Assembly (NCBI GenBank): GCA_934378145.1
Contig: CAKXXW010000007.1
Coordinates: 17,643 to 81,642 of the forward strand
Reading direction: 5' to 3'
Source: an uncultured Eubacteriales bacterium
Lineage (GTDB): Bacteria > Bacillota > Clostridia > Oscillospirales > CAG-272
DNA: 64,000 bases
Position 1 is the stretch's first letter; each line of letters begins with the position of its first letter. The translations under genes and the position numbers were made by a program. Shown here piece after piece: positions 29,022 to 36,366 of the stretch. The notes below the pieces were generated by a model. The model was not told the DNA's origin. It did no database searches and saw nothing but the letters and a program-made list of their open reading frames with translations.

Positions 29022-29522
29022 TCAGAATATTTTTTTATGTTTATTGAGCTTTTCAAGAGGAAACAGTACCGCGTATCCGAGGATCCACGCCGAGATCACC
29101 TCTCCGGCACCGACAGTCAGCATCATAAACCATATCGCGTCGGGCGCGCCGTAGGCGTATCTCAGCACGAAGGGAACTATGAGCGTGTTTGCGACGACCG
29201 TGGGGAGCGGAACGAGCCATTTGCACCTTCTGATAAGGTAGCCGAGGATCGCGCCGATGAGCGTCGCAAGCGAGCCGAAGATGACATCCCACACGACCGC
29301 CCCCGTCAGAAGGTTCGAGATCAGGCAGCCTATCGTGAGTCCCGGTATCGCCGCGGGGGTGAAGCAGACGAGAACGCAGAGCGCCTCCGACAGCCGGCAC
29401 TGAATGACCCCGCCCTGCAATCCGAGAAGCGCCGAAAGCTCGGTCAGCACGGTGTAGAGCGCCGCGATCGCCGCGGCATAGCAGATGAAACGGACCCTGT
29501 TACTGTTTTTCTGGGTGGACAT
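29022..29522 (-). CDS. queT: Queuosine-precursor ECF transporter S component QueT
   Basis: A 166-residue membrane protein with five to six helices. The family signature VIQCRLSEALCVLVCFTPAAIPGL and GLTIGCLISNLL match the QueT family of S components, which capture preQ1 or related queuosine precursors with a shared ECF module. AAGGAG lies 8 nt before the ATG and is the tail of a preQ1-I aptamer, so translation should be blocked when preQ1 is bound. No queuosine biosynthesis genes are in the window, consistent with a salvaging organism. It follows folC by 63 bp. Confidence 0.93.
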   Translation of the reverse strand: MSTQKNSNRVRFICYAAAIAALYTVLTELSALLGLQGGVIQCRLSEALCVLVCFTPAAIPGLTIGCLISNLLTGAVVWDVIFGSLATLIGAILGYLIRRCKWLVPLPTVVANTLIVPFVLRYAYGAPDAIWFMMLTVGAGEVISAWILGYAVLFPLEKLNKHKKIF

Positions 29523-29530
29523 GTTTTTTT

Positions 29531-29573
29531 CTCCTTAGTTTTAATTTAAGTGAGGATGGTTACGAACTCACTG
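29531..29573 (-). promoter_or_regulatory. preQ1-I riboswitch controlling queT translation
   Basis: On the minus strand GTGAG, a 12-nt loop starting TTC, and CTCAC form P1, followed by an A-rich tail ending AAAACTAAGGAG. P1 length, loop length and the ACTAAGGAG tail agree with the class I preQ1 aptamer. The SD (AAGGAG) is within the pseudoknot tail, indicating translational control. The aptamer begins 12 nt after the folC stop, with no visible promoter between, so it probably acts inside the folT-folC-queT transcript. Confidence 0.88.
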
Positions 29574-29585
29574 TTATTCGGTTTT

Positions 29586-30860
29586 TTATTTCAGTCCGAG
29601 GAAGGCGCTCTTTATTTCGCCGTACATATAGAGCGAGCCGAGCGCGATCAACGGAATATTCTTGCTCTTTGCATAGTCCACGGCGGTACGAACTGCCTCT
29701 TCCGTGCTGTCAAATGGCTTTGCCGGCGCCGAGCAGGCTTCAAAATCCTTTGCATAGAGCGAAGGTTCGAGTGCGCGCGGGTTCGGCGGCTTTAAGATAA
29801 ACACGCTGTCGGCGACCGTCGAAAGCTCCCTTGCCATAGAGGTGTGATCCTTGTCGCGCAGGACTCCGGTGAGAAGGCAGACCTTCTCTCCTCCGAAGTA
29901 ATGCTTTATGCTCATGATAGCCGCAGCGATGCCCTCCGGATTGTGTGAGCCGTCGATGATGAAGAGCGGATCCTTCTCCGAGAGCTTCTCGAATCTGCCC
30001 TTCCATTTCGCCTCAGCCATTCCCTTTACAAGAGCTTCCTCGGGGATGTCAAGTCCGCGCCTCCGAAGCTCACGCACGGTGCTTATCGCCGTCGCCGCGT
30101 TGTAGGGCTGGTAAAGTCCGAGCAGCCCGAGCCTTACCTTCTCACCGTCGTATTCAAGCTCGGTTCCCGAAAGGTCGCACGAGGTGACATTGATCTTTTC
30201 CCTGTCGACCGCGAAAAAGTCGCACCCGCGCTCTTTTGCGGCAGTCCCGATGACCTCCAGAGCCTCGGGCGATCCTCCTCCGAAGATGACAGGCACGCCG
30301 GGCTTGATTATCCCCGCCTTTTCGTGCGCTATCTTCTCCACCGTGTCGCCGAGTATCGCGGTGTGATCGAGCGAGATGCCCGTTATCACAGAGACGAGAG
30401 GCGTCTTTATTATGTTCGTCGCGTCGAGCCTGCCTCCCATCCCGACCTCAAGCACGACGGGGTCGCACTTATGCCTTGCGAAAAAGAGCATCGCGACCGC
30501 AGTGATAAGCTCGAATTCGGTGGGTTTATCCTTCATAGACTCGGCAAAGGGTCTTACATAGGAGGTCAGCTCGGCAAGCTCCCCGTCGGAGATCTCCCTG
30601 CCGTCGCAGACCATGCGCTCGTTGAAGCGTTCAAGGTAGGGCGAGGTGTAAAGCCCCGTATGGTATCCCGCCGCGCGAAGCACCGAATCGGTCATCGCGC
30701 TGACCGAGCCTTTTCCGTTCGTCCCCGCAATATGGATAAAACGAAGGCTGTCCTGCGGATCTCCGAGCAGTGACAGAAGCTCCCCTACCCTTTCAAGGCC
30801 CGGGCGCGTCCCCCCGAAAAATCCGCAGTGGATATATTCAAGCGATTCCTGATAGTTCAT
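29586..30860 (-). CDS. folC: Bifunctional folylpolyglutamate synthase / dihydrofolate synthase
   Basis: A 424-residue ATP-dependent ligase that adds glutamate to folates and, in many bacteria, to dihydropteroate. Mur-ligase fold: P-loop IAGTNGKGSV (residues ~44-53), YTSPYLERFNERM, EVGMGGRLDATNII, and C-terminal IDGSHNPEGI. The ATG overlaps the folT stop by ATGA, so uptake and polyglutamylation are coupled. Polyglutamylation traps imported folate in the cell, which explains the pairing with folT under a THF riboswitch. Confidence 0.95.
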   Translation of the reverse strand: MNYQESLEYIHCGFFGGTRPGLERVGELLSLLGDPQDSLRFIHIAGTNGKGSVSAMTDSVLRAAGYHTGLYTSPYLERFNERMVCDGREISDGELAELTSYVRPFAESMKDKPTEFELITAVAMLFFARHKCDPVVLEVGMGGRLDATNIIKTPLVSVITGISLDHTAILGDTVEKIAHEKAGIIKPGVPVIFGGGSPEALEVIGTAAKERGCDFFAVDREKINVTSCDLSGTELEYDGEKVRLGLLGLYQPYNAATAISTVRELRRRGLDIPEEALVKGMAEAKWKGRFEKLSEKDPLFIIDGSHNPEGIAAAIMSIKHYFGGEKVCLLTGVLRDKDHTSMARELSTVADSVFILKPPNPRALEPSLYAKDFEACSAPAKPFDSTEEAVRTAVDYAKSKNIPLIALGSLYMYGEIKSAFLGLK

Positions 30861-31462
30861 TTTTTCTTTTCAGTCAACCTTTCGAGCTGTGCGCGGAACA
30901 CGCGGCTCCGCATCAGCAGACAGATCACGGTAAATTCGGCGATCCCCGTTATGGTGTAGACAAGGAGCCTCCATCCCATCAGCTCAAGGATCCCCATATT
31001 GTATTTTGTAAGGTACCATGCGGCAAGCCCGAACGACTTCACGACGACCGAGCCGACAAGATGCGAGAAAAGCACCGAAAGCCCGACGGAAAGCACGAGC
31101 GGCTTCCTTATAAGATAGTGTGACACGGCGCCCGAAACAAAGCCGACCGCAGCCGCGCCGAGCGTTATCAGCGGGTTTATCGTGTAGCCGTAAAGCAGGC
31201 AACCGACAAGATCGGCGACGGCTCCCGTCATCGCCCCGACGAGAGGCCCGAAGCATATTCCGGCTATCATCAGCGGAAGATTCTCGAAGCTGATCCTGAT
31301 TACCTCCATAAACGGGTTCGGGATCTGAAGAAATTTTCCGAGGATGAAGCTCATTGCGGCAAGAAGCGCCGCGGCGACGATGATCCTCAGCCTTGTCGGT
31401 GCGCGAAGATCGGAGATAAGAGTTTCTTTAAGGGTCTGCTTTTTTGTAATCGAGTTTTCCAT
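30857..31462 (-). CDS. folT: Folate ECF transporter S component FolT
   Basis: A 201-residue membrane protein with about six helices, containing FMEVIRISFENLPLMIAGICFGPLVGAMTGAVADLVGCLLYG, the pattern of FolT-type S components. The ATG at 31462 (MENSITKKQT) follows AAGGAGG by 8 nt; the longer frame from 31522 runs through the riboswitch tail. A THF riboswitch and its terminator lie directly upstream and folC follows with an ATGA overlap, which fixes the substrate as folate by context. The energising EcfA/EcfT module lies outside the window. Confidence 0.93.
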   Translation of the reverse strand: MENSITKKQTLKETLISDLRAPTRLRIIVAAALLAAMSFILGKFLQIPNPFMEVIRISFENLPLMIAGICFGPLVGAMTGAVADLVGCLLYGYTINPLITLGAAAVGFVSGAVSHYLIRKPLVLSVGLSVLFSHLVGSVVVKSFGLAAWYLTKYNMGILELMGWRLLVYTITGIAEFTVICLLMRSRVFRAQLERLTEKKK

Positions 31463-31541
31463 ATAAAATTCCTCCTTTTTCCCGTATTCGGTCAAAAGGA
31501 AGTGCAGAAAAAAAGCCCTCACATAAACCGACGGTCAAGAT

Positions 31542-31573
31542 AAAAGGGACCGTCGCTCCATGCGGCAGTCCCC
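31542..31573 (-). terminator. Terminator of the THF riboswitch
   Basis: On the minus strand GGGGACTGCCGC pairs with GCGACGGTCCC (one mismatch, one G-U), followed by TTTTATCTT. It sits between the aptamer and the folT ribosome binding site. Confidence 0.75.
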
Positions 31574-31596
31574 TATCAATTACCGTTTGCCGTATA

Positions 31597-31696
31597 AAGC
31601 GGGATGCAGAACGGTGACCGCGTCGGGTATCCCCGACTTCGTCCGGACGGCAACTCCCCGTCCCTCCGGCACTTCACGCCATCGCTCTTACTCTTT
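31597..31696 (-). promoter_or_regulatory. THF (tetrahydrofolate) riboswitch
   Basis: The minus strand shows the conserved blocks of the class I THF riboswitch in order: AAAGAGTA, GGCGTGAAGTGC, GGAGGGACGGGGAGTTG, GGACGAAG, CGGTCACCG and GCATCCCGCTTT. It lies between a promoter and a terminator ahead of folT-folC, so high folate should switch the operon off. Confidence 0.93.
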
Positions 31697-31705
31697 TACG
31701 GTATA

Positions 31706-31733
31706 ATTATACCACGAAACATACGAAAGTCAA
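31706..31733 (-). promoter_or_regulatory. folT-folC promoter
   Basis: Minus strand: TTGACT (31728-31733), 16-nt spacer, TATAAT (31706-31711), just upstream of the THF aptamer. Confidence 0.8.
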
Positions 31734-31740
31734 CTGTTTT

Positions 31741-32136
31741 TCAGATTTTCTTAGGATTTTCCATCATATAGACACTCTGCCCGTCAATGTTTATGTCGGG
31801 GAAGAAGATCGGCGGTACATTCGCCGCCACCGTCAGCGAGGTTATTATCGCCTTGATATGCGGGAAAAGCAGCTTGTATGTCGTTCTGTGCACATCGTCC
31901 TGCGGCGCGTCGTCCTCACGCACAAAGTTTCCGACAAGCTTTACCTTGAGGCAGAAGCTCTTCGGATTATTTTTGTTGAAGACCTCCGCCGTCATCTCCC
32001 CGCGGCAGAGGCGGTTCTGCGCAAACCCGAGGTTATACGCGCACCTGTTCGTAAGCTCAAAGGTCTCGGTCTTCTGAATGTTGTTTACAAAGCTCATCTC
32101 ACTGACCGAGTAGCCGAGCAACTTTACATCAGCCAT
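31741..32136 (-). CDS. SecB-like protein
   Basis: A 131-residue protein with SecB family features: FELTNRCAYNLGFA-type strands, FCLKVKLVGNF, and a C-terminal block LFPHIKAIITSLTVAANVPPIFFPDINID that parallels the SecB helix-strand pattern (YAREIISSLTxRGxFPPLxLxPINF). SecB proteins keep preproteins unfolded for SecA or act as chaperones for antitoxins. SecB-like genes are scattered in Clostridia. The start overlaps the end of the GtrA-like gene by 8 bp, so they are co-translated. No toxin-antitoxin partner is adjacent. Function as an export chaperone is inferred only. Confidence 0.7.
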   Translation of the reverse strand: MADVKLLGYSVSEMSFVNNIQKTETFELTNRCAYNLGFAQNRLCRGEMTAEVFNKNNPKSFCLKVKLVGNFVREDDAPQDDVHRTTYKLLFPHIKAIITSLTVAANVPPIFFPDINIDGQSVYMMENPKKI

Positions 32137-32662
32137 TTGTCTTGTCCTCCTTTTCTTCGCCCTTTTTCTTTCTGAAAACGAGCAGCTTGCTTAAAATATA
32201 GTTCAGTACGGTCACGACCACGATGGATACCGCCGTCGCAATAAGATCGGGCGTTATGTCGATGATAAGGTGAAATTCCCTGTATCCGCAGGCGAGCAGG
32301 ATCATCGGAACAAGCACGCCGATGCCAAGCTCGACAAAGTATGTGCCGACACGCGAGCCGACGAATTTGCCGAACTGCGCCGCGACCGCGCCTTTTTCCT
32401 TCGCCTTGTCGCGGAAGACCCACCATTTGTTGGTGAAGAAGGCGAAGATCACACCGGCGACCCAGCCGAGGCTCACGGCGACCGTGCGAAGAGTCGACGC
32501 CGCGGCGAGATCCGCCCCCTCGGTCGCACCGATGTCAATGTGAAGTATCGCCGCGAAGGCGTACAGCACCGCAAAGCGCACGCCGTAGGAGACGATCGTC
32601 GTAAGAAGCCCTACGCCTATGTAAACTATTATTTCCCTGTATTTCTCAAAAAATTTTTTCAT
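32129..32662 (-). CDS. GtrA-like membrane protein
   Basis: A 177-residue protein with four TM segments, matching the GtrA family (GVGLLTTIVSYGVRFAVL at the first helix; VIFAFFTNKWWVFRDK between helices 2 and 3; VLNYILSKLLVFRKK at the end). Family members are thought to help move prenyl-linked sugars across the membrane for cell-surface glycosylation. The ATG at 32662 with AGAGG 6 nt upstream is chosen; the longer frame to 32773 runs into repeat locus B. Loop 2-3 is larger than usual because of ~20 residues (IDIGATEGADLAAAST). It is co-directional with cysS but separated from it by the repeat. Confidence 0.85.
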   Translation of the reverse strand: MKKFFEKYREIIVYIGVGLLTTIVSYGVRFAVLYAFAAILHIDIGATEGADLAAASTLRTVAVSLGWVAGVIFAFFTNKWWVFRDKAKEKGAVAAQFGKFVGSRVGTYFVELGIGVLVPMILLACGYREFHLIIDITPDLIATAVSIVVVTVLNYILSKLLVFRKKKGEEKEDKTNG

Positions 32663-32724
32663 GGTTTTCCTCTGCTTTGTTTGGTCTGTTTTCGACGGGA
32701 GACGCGGCGGACGGGAGACGCGGG

Positions 32725-32746
32725 AAACTTTCTTGGAAGAAAGTTT
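32725..32746. repeat. Flanking hairpin of locus B, left
   Basis: AAACTTTCTT pairs with AAGAAAGTTT around GG. Shares the CTTTCTT/AAGAAAG core of the locus A hairpins. Confidence 0.75.
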
Positions 32747-32812
32747 ATCCTCACCGCAGGTGAGGAAATGCACCCTTCAAAGAACTTTTCGGGAAACTAC
32801 GGAAATAACGCC

Positions 32813-32952
32813 TTATTCCGCGGCATTTTGCCTGTGGCAAAACTTTGGTGGATTTTTGCCGAGGACTCAAGGGTATGCAAGCATCCCCTTTTCGTCCTCT
32901 GCAAAATCCGCCGGAATTTCCCCTCTGCGAGGCGAAATTCTGCCCGGAATAA
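32813..32952 (+). repeat. Cloverleaf repeat unit B1
   Basis: 140 bp. Closing stem TTATTCCG/CGGAATAA, which differs from A1 (TTGTCTCG/CGAGACAA) at three positions, each matched by a change on the other strand. Hairpin 1 TTTTGCC-TGT-GGCAAAA. Hairpin 2 GGTGGATTTTTGC against GCAAAATCCGCC, with the same ~20-base tip as A1. Hairpin 3 GAATTTC-CCTC/GAGG-GAAATTC with one mismatch. Confidence 0.85.
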
Positions 32953-33034
32953 GTGATAAAACCGTTTGAGCTTAAAGCAAAGCTCTCTGATAGATCCAAT
33001 CTTAAGGTAATGCTTACCGATAGATAGAGCATCC

Positions 33035-33078
33035 TGCGTAAATCTTGCGTAAATCTTGCGTAAATCTTGCGTAAATCT
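33035..33078. repeat. Four tandem copies of TGCGTAAATCT
   Basis: Four exact 11-bp copies end to end in the centre of locus B, followed by a degenerate fifth (TGCGCAAAATG, 33079-33089). The matching part of locus A has no such array. Confidence 0.9.
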
Positions 33079-33136
33079 TGCGCAAAATGTTCAACCTGTC
33101 GGTGAATTTTGCCTTTAGGTTAAACGCCTTAAACCC

Positions 33137-33279
33137 TTGTCTCGGGACAGAATTTTCCCCCGCGGGGGAAAATTCCGGTGGATTTTTGAAAAGTCCGATA
33201 AAAGGCTGCTTGCAGACTTTTGAGGAGCTTTTCCAAAAATCCACCATAGTTTTGCCACAGGCAAAATGCCGCGAGACAA
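33137..33279 (-). repeat. Cloverleaf repeat unit B2 (reverse orientation)
   Basis: 143 bp, inverted relative to B1. Closing stem TTGTCTCG/CGAGACAA. Hairpin 1 TTTTGCC/GGCAAAA with loop ACA. Hairpin 2 has the longer tip seen in A2 (GGCTGCTTGCAGACTTTTGA is shared). Hairpin 3 is a 26-bp perfect palindrome (GAATTTTCCCCCG and complement). Confidence 0.85.
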
Positions 33280-33321
33280 GGCAATATTGCCATAACCTTT
33301 CAGAAAAGTTCTTTGAAGGGT

Positions 33322-33354
33322 GCGGGAAACCTTTCTTTCAAGAAAGTTTCCCGC
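33322..33354. repeat. Flanking hairpin of locus B, right
   Basis: GCGGGAAAC-TTTCTT pairs with AAGAAA-GTTTCCCGC, with one bulged C. Confidence 0.75.
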
Positions 33355-33384
33355 AGCTCCCGTATCGTTCCTTCGTATCCCCCG

Positions 33385-34803
33385 TCAAGCCTTTTTGTAG
33401 GTAGTGCCTTCCTTTGTGTCGACAAGGGTGATGCCTTTCGCCGAAAGCTCGCCGCGGATGCGGTCAGCCTCGGCGTAATTCTTTGCCTTTTTCGCCGCTG
33501 CGCGAGCCTCGATAAGGTCAAGGATCCAGCGGTCGTCATCCGACGGGGCGTCCTTCGCCTTTTCTTCCTCACGGAAGGCGGACACGGCGTCGAGCAGACC
33601 GAGCTGCATCACCTGCTCAAAATTTTCTATCAGCGCGAGCTTAGTCGCATCGTTCGTGTCAGCCTTAAGCACATCGTAGTAGGCGGTCACGGCGAGCGAG
33701 GTGTTCATATCGTTGTCAAGAGCCGCGACAAAGCCGGCACGGAGATTCTCAAACGCCTGCCTGTCCACCTCGCCGTCGGGACTGAGCGCGGCAATGCGCG
33801 AGACGAGCTTGCGGTAGGCAGCCTTCGCATTGTCAAGTCCCTCGTAGGAGAAGACCAGCGACTTGCGGTAGTGCGACTGCATGCAGAAGAAACGGTAGAC
33901 CTCCGGCGCGTAGCCCTTGCTCTCAAGGAGTGAAACGGTCAGAAATTCGCCCGAAGATTTGCTCATCTTCCCGCTCGTCGTGTTCAGGTGATGCACATGG
34001 AACCAATAGTGGCACCAAGGATGCCCGAGGTAAGCCTCGCTCTGCGCGATCTCGTTCGTGTGATGCGGGAAGGCGTTGTCGATGCCTCCGCAGTGAATGT
34101 CAAGATACTCGCCGAGATATTTCATGCTTATGCAGGAACATTCGATGTGCCAGCCGGGGTAGCCTACACCCCACGGGCTGTCCCACTTAAGCTCCTGCGC
34201 GTCGAATTTCGACTTCGTGAACCAAAGCACAAAGTCAGCCTTGTTCCTCTTGTTTTCGTCGCCCTCAACGCCCTCTCTGACGCCGACGGCAAGATCCTCT
34301 TCTTCAAAATCGTTGAAAACATAATACTTTTCGAGCTTAGAGGTGTCAAAATAGACATTCCCGCCGGCAATATAAGCGTATCCCTTCTCGAGCAGCGAGG
34401 TGATGACCTTTATGAAATCGTCAATGCAACCCGTCGCCGGCTGAACGACATCGGGAGTCCTTATCCGCAGCTTGCGGCAGTCCTCAAAGAAAGCGTCGGT
34501 GTAGAACTTCGCTATCTCAAGCACCGTCTTGTGTTCGCGGCGCGCGCCCTTCAGCATCTTGTCTTCACCCGTGTCGGCATCGCTCGTGAGATGTCCGACA
34601 TCGGTGATGTTCATCACGCGCGTGACATCGTAGCCCGCATAGCGGAGGTAACGGTCAAGCACATCCTCCATAATGTAGGAGCGGAGATTCCCTATGTGCG
34701 CGAAATGATAGACCGTGGGGCCGCAGGTGTACATCTTCACCTTTCCCTCTTCGATCGGTCTGAATTCTTCTTTTGTCCTTGTCAGCGAATTGTATATCTG
34801 CAT
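33385..34803 (-). CDS. cysS: Cysteinyl-tRNA synthetase
   Basis: A 472-residue class I synthetase that charges tRNA-Cys. The HIGH-type motif is FAHIGN in CGPTVYHFAHIGNLRSY, with the zinc cysteines CGPT, CSCIS and the following His residues. The KMSKS motif appears as SGKMSKSSGEF. Length is normal. The ATG at 34803 lies one base behind the cysE stop, with AGGAAAG 7 nt upstream. cysE-cysS adjacency is common in Firmicutes and links cysteine supply to its use. The 3' end abuts repeat locus B. Confidence 0.96.
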   Translation of the reverse strand: MQIYNSLTRTKEEFRPIEEGKVKMYTCGPTVYHFAHIGNLRSYIMEDVLDRYLRYAGYDVTRVMNITDVGHLTSDADTGEDKMLKGARREHKTVLEIAKFYTDAFFEDCRKLRIRTPDVVQPATGCIDDFIKVITSLLEKGYAYIAGGNVYFDTSKLEKYYVFNDFEEEDLAVGVREGVEGDENKRNKADFVLWFTKSKFDAQELKWDSPWGVGYPGWHIECSCISMKYLGEYLDIHCGGIDNAFPHHTNEIAQSEAYLGHPWCHYWFHVHHLNTTSGKMSKSSGEFLTVSLLESKGYAPEVYRFFCMQSHYRKSLVFSYEGLDNAKAAYRKLVSRIAALSPDGEVDRQAFENLRAGFVAALDNDMNTSLAVTAYYDVLKADTNDATKLALIENFEQVMQLGLLDAVSAFREEEKAKDAPSDDDRWILDLIEARAAAKKAKNYAEADRIRGELSAKGITLVDTKEGTTYKKA

Positions 34804-34804
34804 A

Positions 34805-35584
34805 TCAGTCTTTCCTGTCTTCCTTTTTGATTTTCTTTCCTGTCTTTTTTTCGGAGGCAGCCCTGTATTCGGCAAGCTCGGCTTCGAGCGCACTTATCTT
34901 CTTCTCGAGCCGGCGAAGCTCCTGCGCCACCGGATCGGGGATGTGGATCTGGTCCATGTCGTCATTTACCCGCCTGCCGCCCTTCCTGACGACCTTCGCG
35001 GGGATGCCGACAGCCGTACTCTCGGCGGGGATGTCACGAAGCACCACGGCTCCCGAGGCTATCTTTGAATTGTCACCGAGCGTCACGGGACCGAGGACCT
35101 TCGCCCCCGCACCTACCATGACATTGTCGCCGAGCGTCGGGTGACGCTTGCCCTGCTCCTTGCCCGTTCCGCCGAGGGTCACGCCCTGATAGACCGTGCA
35201 GTTGTCGCCGATCTCGGTCGTCTCACCGATGACGACCCCCATTCCGTGGTCGATGAAGAGTCCCTTCCCTATCTTCGCTCCCGGGTGTATCTCGATCCCC
35301 GTCGCAAAGCGCGCGAGCTGGCTTATAAGCCTCGCCGGGAAATAATGCTTCGACACATAGAGCTTATGCGCCACGCGGTAGGCTATCAGCGCATGCACCC
35401 CCGAATAGAGAAACAGCACCTCAAGGTTGCTCCTTGCCGCCGGATCGCGGCGGCGCACCGCGTCGACCTCCGAGAGAAGGTCGTCTATCGCCTGCTTCCC
35501 TATCCCCGGCAGGCGCGAAAGCCCCACCATAAGGTCGCCGAAGCCGCACCTTTCACGGCAGGCATTGCATTTGTTTATATCCAT
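34805..35584 (-). CDS. cysE: Serine O-acetyltransferase with N-terminal Cys motif and C-terminal coil
   Basis: A 259-residue acetyltransferase making O-acetylserine, the first step of cysteine synthesis. The left-handed beta-helix shows IHPGAKIGKGLFIDHGMGVVIGETTEIGDNCTVYQGVTLGG, with the catalytic His/Asp in DHGMG. The short helical N-terminal domain is of EpsC type. Two features are unusual: C6-x2-C9-x3-C13 at the extreme N terminus (NKCNACRERCGFGDL), which could bind a metal, and a charged C-terminal helix of about 45 residues (RRLEKKISALEAELAEY). The ATG at 35584 follows GGAGG; longer frames upstream overlap the preceding gene. Confidence 0.92.
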   Translation of the reverse strand: MDINKCNACRERCGFGDLMVGLSRLPGIGKQAIDDLLSEVDAVRRRDPAARSNLEVLFLYSGVHALIAYRVAHKLYVSKHYFPARLISQLARFATGIEIHPGAKIGKGLFIDHGMGVVIGETTEIGDNCTVYQGVTLGGTGKEQGKRHPTLGDNVMVGAGAKVLGPVTLGDNSKIASGAVVLRDIPAESTAVGIPAKVVRKGGRRVNDDMDQIHIPDPVAQELRRLEKKISALEAELAEYRAASEKKTGKKIKKEDRKD

Positions 35585-35604
35585 AGTTCCCTTCCTCCGA
35601 AGGA

Positions 35605-36351
35605 TCAGCCTTCGCCGTTCTCCTTCCTGAAGCTCAGTATCGCGTCGCGGTCGGCGCGGGTGAATTCCCTCGTCCGGTTCTTCGACGCGTAGTCGTAAAG
35701 GCAAAGAGTCCCGATAGCCTCCTCGTCGTAGTTCACCTCGCCGCCTCCGGCGTACCTTATGTCAAGGTAGACCGCCAGCGTCAGCTTATCATCTATATCT
35801 ATGCCGTCAAAGATGAATTTCCTGTAATTGTAGAGGTTCTTTTTGTCCTTCTTCATCTCCGATGGATGATAGCGCGTCTCGGAAACGCTCTTCGGGTTCT
35901 CCTTCGCGCTGAGGTCATTGTCGCTGTCATCGTCGGGCGTAAGGTCTGTACTTATCGCCACCGTGACATCGAAGACATCGGCGTCGCGGTCGGGGACCTC
36001 ATCGAGTCCGAGATCCTTCGCCACCGAGCGAAGGGTGCTGTTGTTGTACCGCACGACCACCTGAAGCTGATGCGCCTCGGGAATGAACGCTACCTGCGAT
36101 ACCGAAAAGTATCCCGCGTTCTTCTCGCCGCGCGTGATGTCGTTCTGCCCCTGATAAAACATATAGAGGCTCCCGTCCTCACTCGCATCATATGCCGCAA
36201 CTGTGTTTTTATTTACCATAATGGTCTTCATTCCCGACGGATCACCCGAGGAGAGCATCCTCCAGATGATGAATCCCGTTACCGAGAAAACAAGCACTAT
36301 TCCGAGGTATTTGAGTACCCTTCCGGCGATACGCCAGCCTCTTTTTGCCAT
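35605..36351 (-). CDS. Single-TM extracytoplasmic protein of unknown function
   Basis: A 248-residue protein that I do not recognise. A basic N terminus (MAKRGWRIAGRVLKYLG) precedes one TM helix at ~16-33. The rest (35-248) is polar, with predicted beta strands (HQLQVVVRYNNSTLR, FDVTVAISTDL, KLTLAVYLDIRYAGG) and an acidic DDDSDND loop, and probably lies outside the membrane. GGGAGGT lies 5 nt before the ATG. It is placed between araB (15 bp) and cysE (20 bp) in one direction. The pattern suggests a membrane-anchored carbohydrate- or wall-associated protein, but there is no firm evidence. Confidence 0.75.
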   Translation of the reverse strand: MAKRGWRIAGRVLKYLGIVLVFSVTGFIIWRMLSSGDPSGMKTIMVNKNTVAAYDASEDGSLYMFYQGQNDITRGEKNAGYFSVSQVAFIPEAHQLQVVVRYNNSTLRSVAKDLGLDEVPDRDADVFDVTVAISTDLTPDDDSDNDLSAKENPKSVSETRYHPSEMKKDKKNLYNYRKFIFDGIDIDDKLTLAVYLDIRYAGGGEVNYDEEAIGTLCLYDYASKNRTREFTRADRDAILSFRKENGEG

Positions 36352-36366
36352 TCGGCACCTCCCGGA

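Larger units (their letters stand above)
32693..33384. repeat. Repeat locus B: inverted pair of cloverleaf units with flanking hairpins
   Basis: The cysS-gtrA gap has the same architecture as locus A. From the left: two direct copies of ACGGGAGACGCGG (32695-32707, 32711-32723), hairpin 32725-32746, a second small hairpin CCTCACC/GGTGAGG (32749-32765), spacer CACCCTTCAAAGAACTT, unit B1 (32813-32952), centre with 11-bp tandem repeats, unit B2 reversed (33137-33279), the spacer in reverse, hairpin 33322-33354, and CGTATCCCCCGTC up against the cysS stop. The start of the centre (AAACCGTTTGAGCTTAA) matches that of locus A (AAACCGTTTGACCTTAA). Confidence 0.85.

Noticed and set aside
33035..33089. 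CRISPR array
   Set aside because: The repeats are 11 bp and directly adjacent, with no spacers and no cas genes.
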